64,000 nucleotides of DNA from Astragalus membranaceus. Taxonomy: Eukaryota > Streptophyta > Magnoliopsida > Fabales > Fabaceae. A model generated the notes under the pieces. It ran no database searches and was not told where the DNA came from. It saw only the letters and a program-made list of their open reading frames with translations. The DNA is taken from the NCBI GenBank assembly GCA_039519185.1, contig CM076847.1, positions 89,004,360 through 89,068,359 on the forward strand, written 5' to 3'. The position numbers and the translations under genes were made by a program. The first letter of the stretch is position 1; each line of letters starts with the position of its first letter. Below are positions 11,320-22,180 of the stretch, piece after piece.

Positions 11320-11573
11320 AGGTCATACCATTAGTTTACTATGTTAAAGTTTATGTATGGATTATGGAGATGTCAACAATATTTAAAGTTTAATAAAACA
11401 TTATTAGTTTTTCTTAAATAAACTATAACTAAAAACAAGGAAATGTTAAGACTGGGATAAACATATTTTCTTAGCACATAAGAAATAGTACAACTAAATA
11501 AAAAGGAAGTTTAAATGGCCTTGGGGACGACCACATACACTTATTTTACCGACATCATAACAAACGTTGAAGT

Positions 11574-11924
11574 TCACTCTTCATCGGTATTTGATAAGTA
11601 CTCATCTGGGCAAAGTATGTTTTCTTCCTCTGCTTGAGACATGCGATGACTATTTGCGTGTAGAAATGTTTTGCATACATGGAGCATCCCAAATCGTACT
11701 CTCCTTATTTTCATAATGTTATTCTCAATCCTAAGGCGATTTAAGGCTTTTTGCATTTCAACGTATTTATGCTGTGCATCTTGCCACATCTCCACCGCTT
11801 TTAAATCCGGAATTGGTGCCTCCAACTCTCTTAAGTCTGATTGAAGAGAAACAGACTCTCGAAATCGGAGGCGCCATTCCTTTTTAATGGCCTTTCTCTG
11901 CAAGTGTATTATCCGTGTTCTCAT
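11574..11924 (-). CDS. Hypothetical coiled-coil protein
   Basis: A 116-residue ORF from ATG 11924 to TGA near 11574. It is charged and helical (KEWRLRFRES, LQSDLREL, ALNRLRIENNIMKIR) with an acidic tail (SNTDEE). It resembles the plus-strand ORF at 34529-35123: EW...R..ES, then LR, then R.EN..M.IR. An upstream ORF in another frame (MKDYRDLLLQLDWSYENT) may be the true N-terminus after a frameshift. It is convergent with the PB1-like gene. Function unknown. Confidence 0.4.
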   Translation of the reverse strand: MRTRIIHLQRKAIKKEWRLRFRESVSLQSDLRELEAPIPDLKAVEMWQDAQHKYVEMQKALNRLRIENNIMKIRRVRFGMLHVCKTFLHANSHRMSQAEEENILCPDEYLSNTDEE

Positions 11925-12104
11925 AAGACCAATCTAGTTGAAGTAATAGGTCTCTATAATCTTTCATTGTGTAGGCAATTTGACCAAATTGATAAAAGAA
12001 ATATGGAACAAAGGATCAATATTTGCCAAATGGTGGTTTTGAAGAATATGGTGGGTTCAAAGAAGACCACTTCTTCTGTATATAAAGAAGAGCACTGGTT
12101 CAAA

Positions 12105-12298
12105 GTAGCCAAGACCTATGACCAAGATAGCCAACCAGTTCACCAAAATTTTTAACAAGATAACCAACCCACGTTTGTCCAAAACTATTAGGGAATATGA
12201 CTGTGTGTTCACATGGGACACCAAATAAGGGTACTCTGAACCTTGATATATCAGATATTTGCATAGGGGGTTAGGTCATGTCCTTTCATTTGAGTAGC
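12105..12298. repeat. 188-bp tandem repeat, left part of a split array
   Basis: One full unit starting GTAGCCAAGACCTATGACC. It ends in the gtagc target site used by the Athila element; the array resumes at 32942 on the other side of that insertion. Confidence 0.85.
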
Positions 12299-13842
12299 TG
12301 ATAACTCTATTTTATATAGAGTTATTCATATGTTTAAACTTAGTAAATTGCTCTCTTTCAAGCAAAGATAAAGAGTTTATATAGTATTTTATGTAATATG
12401 TGATAGCTTGAGTGTTTGACATGGTTATAGTTGATAATAGGCCATTTTGGATATATTGTGGTATGTTTGATAAGTTTGTTCAGTGCAGTCTAGATGCTCC
12501 TGCATCAAATGCTCCTGCATTAATCCTGCACTTATAACTGCTGGTTTAGCACAATGCTACTGCACTGCAACTGCATTGCCTGAAGGTTGGAGCCATCCAC
12601 TTGCACATCCACTTGCCATCCACTTGCACTTGATGACCTCATGCTTGGTCTCCTAAAGCAAGAACACCTCATATTTCGGCGCCTACAATTCCCACATAGC
12701 TTTGAAGAGTCATCAACATAGGGACACATGTTCTTATCTCATTTGACCTCCCTATACACTTGATTGAAGACTTCATATGGGAATCAACTGCTGTAAAGTA
12801 ACCATGAATACAGCCACCAAAGTTACTTCAACATGAAGGAAGGAAGCACCTCTCTTGAAGACTATAAAAGGACCTCACTCCTTCACTTGAAGATACATCA
12901 CAATCCATAAGTTAGATTAAAATTTCACTCCACATAGATAAGTTTTATTTTGTAAGAAGGAAATGAAGGAAGTGACAAATCCTCCTTACCTCGATTTCAT
13001 AGTTTTACCAAAGTGCTAAGGAGCTAATGCAATTACATTGCTAGAAGAATTTATGCTAAGAGCTACAACTTGTGTAAACTCTATCTTGTTGTTTCTCTTT
13101 TGTGATTTCAATTATATAAACATGTTCTATTCTGTTTATATTTGCCTTGCAATGTATATATTGAGCTAAACCTCTCTTAGTTGGAATGTTCTAACCATTT
13201 AATGAGCTTTTAAGTAAGTTTAATACGAGTATATGATGTGTGCACTTTAGTTATTGCTTGATAATACTTTCAACACTTATTTTGAGGTTGATCACTTAGA
13301 ATAAGTAGATTTGTAAAAGCAGACATGGTTTACAATTAAGAACTCAAGAACTAATATGGGTGAGTGTTTTACATAAAGGAAACTTTGTGAAAACCATACT
13401 AAGTCCTAGACATAGGATAGTATAGTCTATAGGGTGATACTGTGGGTACTTTAAAAGACAAGAGTGAACTTATTTAACAAGCCTAGACATAGGAAGCTTG
13501 TAATGAAACTCTGAAGAAAGTGACTGAAAGGCACACAACTAATGCAACAACATTCAGTGCAACTGCATCATAACTGCATTAAACACTTATAAGTAAATTA
13601 CTTGGGAAAGACATTCCAACTAGCTTTTCTCTATTGCATTACAACTACTTACACTTTGCTTTATTCTAACTTACTTGTGATACTCACCAATATCAACTAT
13701 CTTGTTAAATTGGTTACTTTCCTCTAAATTACATAATATTGACTTTTGAAAGAGTTCAACAATCCCTGTGGGTTCGACCTGTTCTAAACACTATATTACT
13801 TGTTATGGACTGTGTATACTTGCACATGTTTTCCACACACCA
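12299..13842 (+). repeat. 5' LTR of the Athila element (12.3 kb)
   Basis: TG...CA boundaries. Contains the clustered TGCTCCTGCAT / TGCAACTGCAT motifs at 12492-12578 and 13543-13582. Fuller than the 3' LTR, which lacks about 40 bp matching roughly 13005-13045. Confidence 0.85.
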
Positions 13843-13848
13843 AGTTTT

Positions 13849-13866
13849 TGGCGCCGTTGCCGGGGA
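13849..13866 (+). other. Primer binding site, Athila type
   Basis: TGGCGCCGTTGCCGGGGA six bases after the LTR end. It is the usual PBS of Athila-type elements; the tRNA was not checked. Confidence 0.8.
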
Positions 13867-13956
13867 TTGTAGTTAAATTCTTTTAAAAATCTGATATACT
13901 GTAATTTAGTGTATTTGCAAGTTTCTGTCATGCAGGAGCACATGGTGCTTTAGCAT

Positions 13957-15559
13957 ATGTACAGGACCAGAAACAGGACACCAGAATACAGTTTAGATCC
14001 AGAGATAGAAAGAAGATTTAGGGGATTGTTAAGACTCCAAAAGCAAAAGAAACAAGCCTGCAAAATGTCTCACAGTGAAAGACAAAGCTCAAGACCACAC
14101 TCAGTAAGAGGAGGTCCTGGCTCTCATCAAGATACAGAAGAAGATCACAGAGAACGATTCATTCACATGGATCCCATAGGTATGATTAATGATAGAGATA
14201 GACCTATGAAGGACTATGCTCAGTTTGATCATCAAAACATGCAAACTAGCATACCTAGACCTCATATTGATGCTGTGCATTTTGAATTTAAACCTATGAT
14301 GTTTCAAATGCTTCAAACTATTGGTCAATTTGGAGGAACTCCTCTAGAGGATCCTCACTTGCATTTAAAACAGTTTATAGAAGTATGTAGTAACTTTATC
14401 TTACCTGGTGTTAGTGAAGATGCTTCCAGATTAAGGTTGTTTCCTTATTCTTTGAAAGATAGAGCTAAGGCTTGGCTAAACTCTTTAGAGCCTAACTCTA
14501 TCCATTAATGGAATGAAATGACTGAAAAATTTTTAGGAAAATATTTCCCACCTATCAAAAATGTCAGGATGAGAACTGATATTACATCTTTTAAACAAAA
14601 AGAGTTTGAATCATTATTTGAAGCATGGGAAAGGTGGAAAGAACTTCTAAGAAAATGTCTTCATCATGGTTTACCTGTTATTATTCAAATGGAAACTTTT
14701 TATAATGGTTTAGAACCTCAAACTAGAATAATGCTTGATGCATCTTCTGGTGGAGAGTTATTAAATCTGTCATACAATGAAGCGTGTGAGTTAATTGATA
14801 GAATAGCAGCTAATAGCTCTAGTTGGCTTACTGAGAGGGTGAGTGCCCAAAAGAAACCATCAGGGGTACATGAGGTTAGTGATGTAACAGCCTTATCTGC
14901 TCAAGTAGCCACTTTAGCCAACTTGATAAAAAACTTCACTTCAGTTAATGCAACTGCATCTAATGCAGCTGCATCAACAGACAGCACTGCAGCAGCAGTA
15001 GAACAAGCACCTCCAGGTACCACCAGTTGTGTATATTGTGGAGGAGGTCACTTGTATGAGGAATGTCCTAGCAACCCTATTTCTGTAAATTATGTAGGTT
15101 ATAATAGAAATAACAACCTCTATTCTAACACTTACAATCATGGGTGGAAAAATCATCCCAACTTTAGATGGAGCAATAACAATGCATCTGCATCTAATAC
15201 TGCACCATCTACACCACCACGATTCCCACCTCAAAAACAAGCCACCGATGAAAATTCTCTAGAAAATATGCTCAAAGCATTCATAGGAGAAGCAAGAACA
15301 GCTAGACAAACTCAAGATGCTTCCATTAAGAATCTAGAGACCCAAGTAGGACAGTTAGCCACAACTTTGTATCAAAGGCCACCAGGTACCTTACCTTCCA
15401 TTACAGAAGCTACTCCTTCCCAGAAACAAGGAAAAGAGTAGGTTAAAACTATTTCCTTAAGAAGTAGCAAGGATTTGATTGAATCAAATGAGAGGGAAAG
15501 TGTAGATATATAAGGGAGAAAAAGAAAAATAAAAGCAGAAAAATAGCAAAGAAAGAAAT
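13957..15559 (+). pseudogene. Athila gag polyprotein, broken
   Basis: Starts MYRTRNRTPEYSLDPEIERR. The capsid region has HLKQFIEVC, RLRLFPYSLKDRAKAWL, FEAWERWKELLRKCLHHG and MLDASSGGELLNLS. A zinc-knuckle-like CVYCGGGHLYEECPSNP lies near 15029, and the NHPNFRW and ASIKNLETQVGQLA blocks typical of Athila gag follow. In-frame TAA 14506-14508 splits it. TAG 15439-15441 stops it again, although the frame goes on to the Athila ISLRS block. A frameshift before 15560 then leads into the protease. Gag packages the RNA; this copy cannot be made whole. Confidence 0.8.
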
Positions 15560-18500
15560 GTGGAAGCATCCAATGCTCCTGCATTAGAGGAAGAAGTTAA
15601 AATCCCTACACCTAAGTTAGTACCTGAGTACCCTCCTCCTCCTTACCCACAAAGATTGAAAAAAGCACATGAGGAGAAACAATTTAGCAAATTCTTAGAG
15701 GTACTAAAACAGTTGCACATAAATGTTCCCTTAGTAGAAGCACTTCAACAAATGCCTAACTATGCAAAATTCATGAAAGATGTGCTTACCAAAAGGAAAA
15801 GATTAGGGGAATTTGAGACAGTTGCCATGACTAAAGAATGTAGTCAGATCATGCAAAGTAAGATTCCTAGGAAATTAAAGGATCCAGGGAGTTTTACAAT
15901 TCCATTTTCCATTGGAACCTCTTATACTGGTAAAGCTTTATGTGATTTAGGGGCAAGTATTAACTTAATGCCTAAATCTATTTTCAACTAGTTGGGAATT
16001 GGATTTGCAAGACCAACCACTGTGACACTTCAATTAGCAGATAGGTCAATAGCCTATCCTGAAGGTATAATAGAAGACATCTTAGTTAAGGTAGACAAAT
16101 TTTTGTTCCCTGTAGATTTTGTCATTCTTGACTTTGAAGCAGATACGGATGTACCTATTATCCTAGGAAGACCATTTCTAGCAACTGGCAAAACCTTAAT
16201 AGATGTGCAGAGAGGTGAACTTACATTGAGAGTAAATGATCAAGAGATAAAATTCAATGTGATGAGTGCTATGAAGTATCCCACAGAGGATACAGAAGAA
16301 TGCTCATCCATTTCTCCTCTAGATAAATTGGTAGAGAAACAGTTTTACAAACAGTATGATCATTTGGCTAATGCAGATGCACTTGATGCACCTGCATTGC
16401 TAGATGAGGAATTACTAGAAAAGAAAAACCTGCCAATAGGAAACTCTTGTAAGGAAGCCTGGGCCAGAACTTATGAACCTCTCAATCTTGAGGAGCCAAC
16501 CCTTAAGGAAAATTTACCCTCCAAAGAAAAACCTCCTAAGCTAGAATTGAAGGAATTGCCTAAACATCTTAAGTATGTCTTTCTAGGAGAAAATGAGACC
16601 TTACCAGTTATTATTGCTTCTGATTTAACCTCAGAACAAGAAAATGATCTCATCAATACTCTAAAAAAACATACCAAAGCAATAGGTTGGCAAATGACAG
16701 ATATCAAGGGAATTAGTCCTTTTGTGTGTATGCATAGAATCATCTTAGAAGAAAATTCTAAGAATAGTATAGAAAGCCAAAGAAGACTAAATCCTATCAT
16801 GAAGGAGGTTGTGAAAAAGGAAATCATTAAATGGCTAGATGCTGGCATCATATACCCAATATCAGATAGTGCATGGGTAAGCCCTGTCCAATGTGTACCA
16901 AAGAAAGGGGGTGTGACAGTAATAGCCAATGAGAAGAATGAGTTGATACCTACTAGAACTGTAACAGGTTGGAGGATAGGCATGGATTACAGAAAACTCA
17001 ATAAGGCTACCAAAAATGATCACTTTCCTTTACCATTCATAGACCAAATGCTAGATAGGTTAGCAGGGAAAGAGTTTTATTGTTTTCTAGATGGCTATTC
17101 AGGATACAATCAGATAACCATTGAACCTAAAGATCAAAATAAAACCACTTTTACATGCCCTTATGGAACCTTTGCCTTTAGAAGGATGCCATTTGGATTA
17201 TGTAATGCACCTGCAACTTTCCAAAGATGCATGATGTCAATATTCTCAGATTTCATTGAGCAATCAATGGAAGTGTTCATGGATGATTTCTCTGTCTTTG
17301 GAGAAACATTCCAAGACTGTTTATCAAACTTGGAACAAATTCTTAAAAGATGTGAGGATACAAATCTAGTATTAAACTGGGAAAAGTGCCATTTCATGGT
17401 ACAAGAGGGCATTGTGTTAGGACACAGAATCTCAAAGAAAGGTCTAGAGGTAGACAAGGCCAAAATTGAGGTGAGTGAGAAATTACCCCCACCAACAACT
17501 GTTAAAGGTATCAAGAGCTTTTTAGGCCATGCTGGTTTTTATAGAAGTTTTATCAAAGACTTTTCAAAAATTTCAAAGCCATTATGTATGCTTTTACAAA
17601 ATGATGTACCATTTAACTTTGATGAATCTTGTATGGACACTTTTGAAAAGCTTAAAAAAGCTTTAGTAACAGCACCAGTGATAGTAACACCTGACTGGAG
17701 CAGGCCTTTTGAATTAATGTGTGATGCTAGTGACTTTGCAGTAGGAGCAGTCCTAGGGCAAAGGTATGACAACGTTTTTCATTCTATTTATTATGCTAAC
17801 AAGACATTAATTGAAGCTCAAGTAAATTACACAGTCACAGAAAAGGAATTATTAGCTGTAGTATTTGCATTTGAAAAATTTAGATCATACTTAGTTGGCA
17901 CTAAAGTAATTGTTTATACTGATCATTCTACCATTAAGTATTTGATTTCAAAGAAAGATGCAAAGCCAAGGCTGATAAGATGGATTCTACTCCTACAAGA
18001 ATTTGATCTAGAAATTCGAGACAAGAAAGGAGTAGAAAACCAAGTAGCAGACCATTTGTCAAGGCTTGAAGGTGAATCACTAGAGGGAGAAATCAAGGAG
18101 AGTTTTCCAGATGAGAAACTATTGGCAATCACAGTCAATGCACAAAGTGCAACTGCATGTGCAACAAGCAATGCAGGAGCATCAAATGCATTTGCACCAT
18201 GGTATGCTGATATTGTAAACTACCTTGCAAGTAGAGTGACACCAGTAAATATGACATATCAACAAAGGAGAAGATTCTTCTACATAGTAAAACAATACTA
18301 TTGGGATGATCCATTCCTTTACAAAATGTGCCCTGATCAGTTAATAAGGAAATGTGTTCCTAATGATGAACAACAAGCAGTGCTTCTGCATTGCCATGCT
18401 GCACCATATGGTGGCCACTTTGGAAGCACTAGAACAGCAGCTAAGGTATTACAGTCTGATTATTTTTGGCCTACTTTATTTAAAGATGCATATTTTATGG

Positions 18501-19483
18501 TCAAGAAATGTGACAAATGTCAAAGGGCAGGAAATGTCTTTGATAAACATGAAATGCCAAGAACCAATATTTTAGAAATTGAATTATTTGATGTATGGGG
18601 AATGGATTTTATGGGCCCTTTTCCACCTTCTTTTGGTAATTTGTACATTTTAGTAGCTGTTAATTATGTGTCCAAATGGGTAGAGGCAGTAGCATTACCA
18701 AATAATGATGCAAAATCAGTAAGTAAATTTCTTCAAAGGAATATATTTACTAGATTTGGAACTCCTAGAGCTATAATTAATGATGAAGGTTCACACTTCT
18801 GTAATAAGATCATTGAAAACCTTCTACCTAAGTATGGAGTTAAGCATAAAATTGCTACAGCCTACCACCCTCAAACAAGTGGACAAGCAGAAATCTCAAA
18901 TAGAGAAATCGAAAGAGTGCTAGAAAAAATGGTAAGTCCAAATAGGAAAGATTGGTCTTTATATTTGGATGAAGCTTTATGGGCTTATAGAACAGCATTC
19001 AAAACACCCTTAGGAATGTCTCCTTATAGAATAGTCTATGGAAAAGCATGCCATCTACCTGTGGAGTTAGAAAATAAGTCTTATTGGGCTATCAAGAAGC
19101 TCAATTTTAACTTAGACAAAGCAGGTACACAAAGAATGCTAGAGCTTAATGAGTTAGAAGAGATTAGGCAATTCTCTTATGAGAATGCTGAAATCTACAA
19201 AGCCAAAACAAAGGCATGGCATGACAAGAGAATTCAAAAGAGAGACTTAAAAGAGGGAGGACTAGTTCTGCTATACAATTCTAGATTGAAGCTTTTCCCT
19301 AGAAAGCTTAGATCAAGGTGGTCAGGACCATTCAAATTGGCTAAAATTTATCCTCATGGAGCAGTTGACTTGTTAGATGAAGCCTCAAACACCATCTTCA
19401 AGGTAAATGGTCAAAGAATCAAAATGTACTATGGTGCACATGTGGTGAGGGACAAAGGCACCACTCATTTGAAAAATCTCTAA
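15560..19483 (+). pseudogene. Athila pol: protease, RT, RNase H, integrase
   Basis: About 1308 codons with a single in-frame TAG at 15989-15991. The protease has the DLGASINLMP active-site loop just before that stop and [10 protein letters not shown] after it. RT motifs: [23 protein letters not shown], and catalytic FMDD near 17276-17287. RNase [28 protein letters not shown] and [10 protein letters not shown]. Integrase: an HHCC zinc finger around 18385-18530 (CDKCQRAG), then the D,D,E residues in [16 protein letters not shown] and [10 protein letters not shown]. Apart from the one stop (CAG to TAG, a single transition) every catalytic block looks present. Confidence 0.85.
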
Positions 19484-19954
19484 AAGAAAGAGGTAGTCAG
19501 GCTGAAAAGACTCTTAAAACAAGCGCTTAATGGGAGGAAACCCATCATTTTTACTTAATTTTGTTCAATTTGATGTTTTAAGTGTTTTGTAGGAAAAACA
19601 GGAACTTGATGCAGCTGCATTGCAATGCTACTGCATTACATATGCATTGAAGAAAAAAAATGTGCCCTGCACCCAAGTTCAAAAGTTTGAAGAAATTGAT
19701 CAAGTGTGAATGACAACTCATCAGAAGCAAAGTTAGAAACTAAATGAAGTGTTGAGTAACCAAGGAAGACACGTGGCTGCATGCATGCCCAGCCCGACCT
19801 TACCTAACGGCTACTACTTCAATCAAATCAAAACTTCTCTTAACTCCTCACTTACAAAACCCTAAAACCATTTTCGTTACCCCTTCCACTCAATCTGAAA
19901 CCTCCCACTCTAATCAAACAGTTACCCATAACAATTCTACCTCAAGCGAACACA
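19484..19954 (+). other. Spacer between pol and the third Athila ORF
   Basis: Non-coding. Contains a TGCAGCTGCAT / TGCTACTGCAT cluster at about 19610-19650 and a leader-like AAACCCTAAAACC near 19857. Confidence 0.5.
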
Positions 19955-22036
19955 ATGGTGAAGAAACAATCAGCATATAAATCACCAATCAAAAATGCAT
20001 CATCTTCATCACAAAAAGGTAAGAAACGAGATTCCAATGCATCTGCATTGGCAACCCAGAAACCACATCTATGGAAGATGCACTTACTACCAGAAAGAGG
20101 GTATGAAATGAAGAAGGCAACTCCATCATTCATGACAACAGTGGCCAACCTTCACTGGGATCATTTTGTATTGCCACGAGGAGGATACATTGAAGAGTTA
20201 GTGAGAGAATTCGATGCTGGACTTTCTGAAGGAGAAGGACCAGAGAAAAGCTACACTTCTAAGGTTAGAGGTAAGGTAGTTCATTTTCATCCTAAGAAAA
20301 TAAATGAGCATTATATGTTGAAATACAATGGACTTGAGTTTGAAAAGAAAGTAGGGAAGGCTTATAAGAAAGAAATGGAAGAGATTAAGGGTAGAATTGC
20401 TACACCAGATTCTGTTTGGGAAAGATTCACACCAAATGAGGTTAAGCTTAGAAGTACTTATTTGATAGATGCTCTAGGCAATTGGCACTTGTTCATTACA
20501 ACATCAATCTTACCTACTTCACACACATATGCCATGACCAAAGAGAGATTGATCTTACTAGATACAATTCTTTCTGAAGGAAATGTTGACATAGGTAGAT
20601 TGATTGCTAGGGAAATCTATACATGCACAACTAAAACAAAGGGATTTCTGTTTTTCCCTTGTCTCATAACTGAATTATGCATGAAAGAAGGTGTTCCTAT
20701 TGCTGCCAATGAACAAAGAAAATTTCCCCCTAACAATTTGAATGCTGAGATAAAAGAAAGAATGAGAAAAGTGAAAGGACCACTGCCTATGCCTGCAATG
20801 CAAGAGCATTTCATGCAGAAGCAAGCTGCAGTATGGAAATTTCAGAATGAACAACATGATTGGCTGCAGCTTGTTTTCCAATATTTGTCTAATGAATTAG
20901 GCAATATTGAGGCACCTGTGTTCCCAACCTGGGTGTTAAGAACTGAAAGACAAGAAGAAGAGGAGAAAGAACAAGCTGATGAGGATAAGGAAGAAGAGAA
21001 AAAAGAGGAAGAGAAGGAGGAAGAGCCTAGTACAAAGAAAAAGGTGACTAGAAAACAAACAAAGGGAAAGAAAAAGGTTGTAGTGGAGCCTGAATTTGAA
21101 GAAATTTATAATTCAGAAACTGAGGATGAGGAATTAGAAAAAGAAATGGACAAGGAGAGTGAAGATGAAGAAGAAAGTGATACTGAAGTTGACAGTGAGG
21201 AAGAAGAACATGCTAGAGGTGTCATTTTGGAAGAAATAGCTAGACAGAAATATGCCAAGAAAACACCACCACAAGCCCAACAAGAAACAACCCACACTTC
21301 ACCAATCACATCACCTATCCAATCACCAATCCACTCACCTTCCAAAGAAGCATGACCCCAACCAAAATCACCACTACCCTCCCTTACTGATCCACCAATA
21401 CAGTCACCACCACAAACAACCCCTCCTCCACCCTCTCCACCAACTGAAACAGAACAACCAACTCACACTGTGCAACAAAGTCCAATCCCAACCTCACCTA
21501 TCCATAAGCCACAAACAGAACAAACCACCCCTACTAGCCCCACTAACATTATAACTAATGTTGTTTCTGCTCTTGAACAAGAAAATGTGCAGGGTCCTGA
21601 AGAAAATCCAACTGGAAAAGCAGAACCAGAGGCAGTAGAAGAAACTGAAGCTGTCAAACAAGTAATTGAGATGCAGAGTGATGCACCTGCATCTGATGCT
21701 TCTGCATCTCAACAGAAAGCAGCAATTAAACCAGCACATGATGAGACTGCTATGCAACTAGTTCTGGAACAAATAGCTCAGAGAAAGTGAGAGGAACTGG
21801 GAAATACACAAACACTCTTCAAACAACCAGCAGTCAAGGCACCAAAGAGAAAGATCTCTGAGGCAATCCCAACTGATGCTACTGCATCAAGTCCTGCATC
21901 AACACTAGAGGAATCAGGTGCATCTGCACCAGTAGAAGTAACTCCAATCTCAAAGCCAAAGGAAAAGAAGCAGAAGGTAAAGAACACTCCTCCTACCAGG
22001 CAGAGTGCAAGGACAAGGAGTGGAGCAAAGAAATGA
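19955..22036 (+). pseudogene. Third ORF of Athila, putative plant transposon protein
   Basis: A 694-codon frame starting MVKKQSAYKSPIKNASSSSQ, interrupted by TGA at 21353-21355 and 21788-21790. The first about 330 residues resemble the 'putative plant transposon protein' domain common in Athila-type elements (HWDHFVLPRGGYIEELVREF, PNEVKLRSTYLIDALGNW, KTKGFLFFPCLITELC). The tail is strongly acidic (KEEEKEEE, SEDEEESDTE), then Pro/Thr/Gln-rich, then basic at the end (RQSARTRSGAKK). It occupies the env position, but I see no clear signal peptide or transmembrane helix. Both stops sit at TGA and could be CGA to TGA changes. Function unknown. Confidence 0.65.
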
Positions 22037-22180
22037 GTATCTGTTACATGCTTTCTGCAGTTTAACTACTATATTTTGGATGTTATCTTACTACTAACTC
22101 TTCCCTGGTTGTGTTTTTAATCCCTCTCCCCATATTTTGAACAAATATTCCCAAATATTTTCTAAACTTCTAGTAGTGAG

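Noticed and set aside
16471..18171. Minus-strand ORFs of 77-170 residues inside Athila pol
   Set aside because: Antisense shadows of the conserved RT, RNase H and integrase frame.
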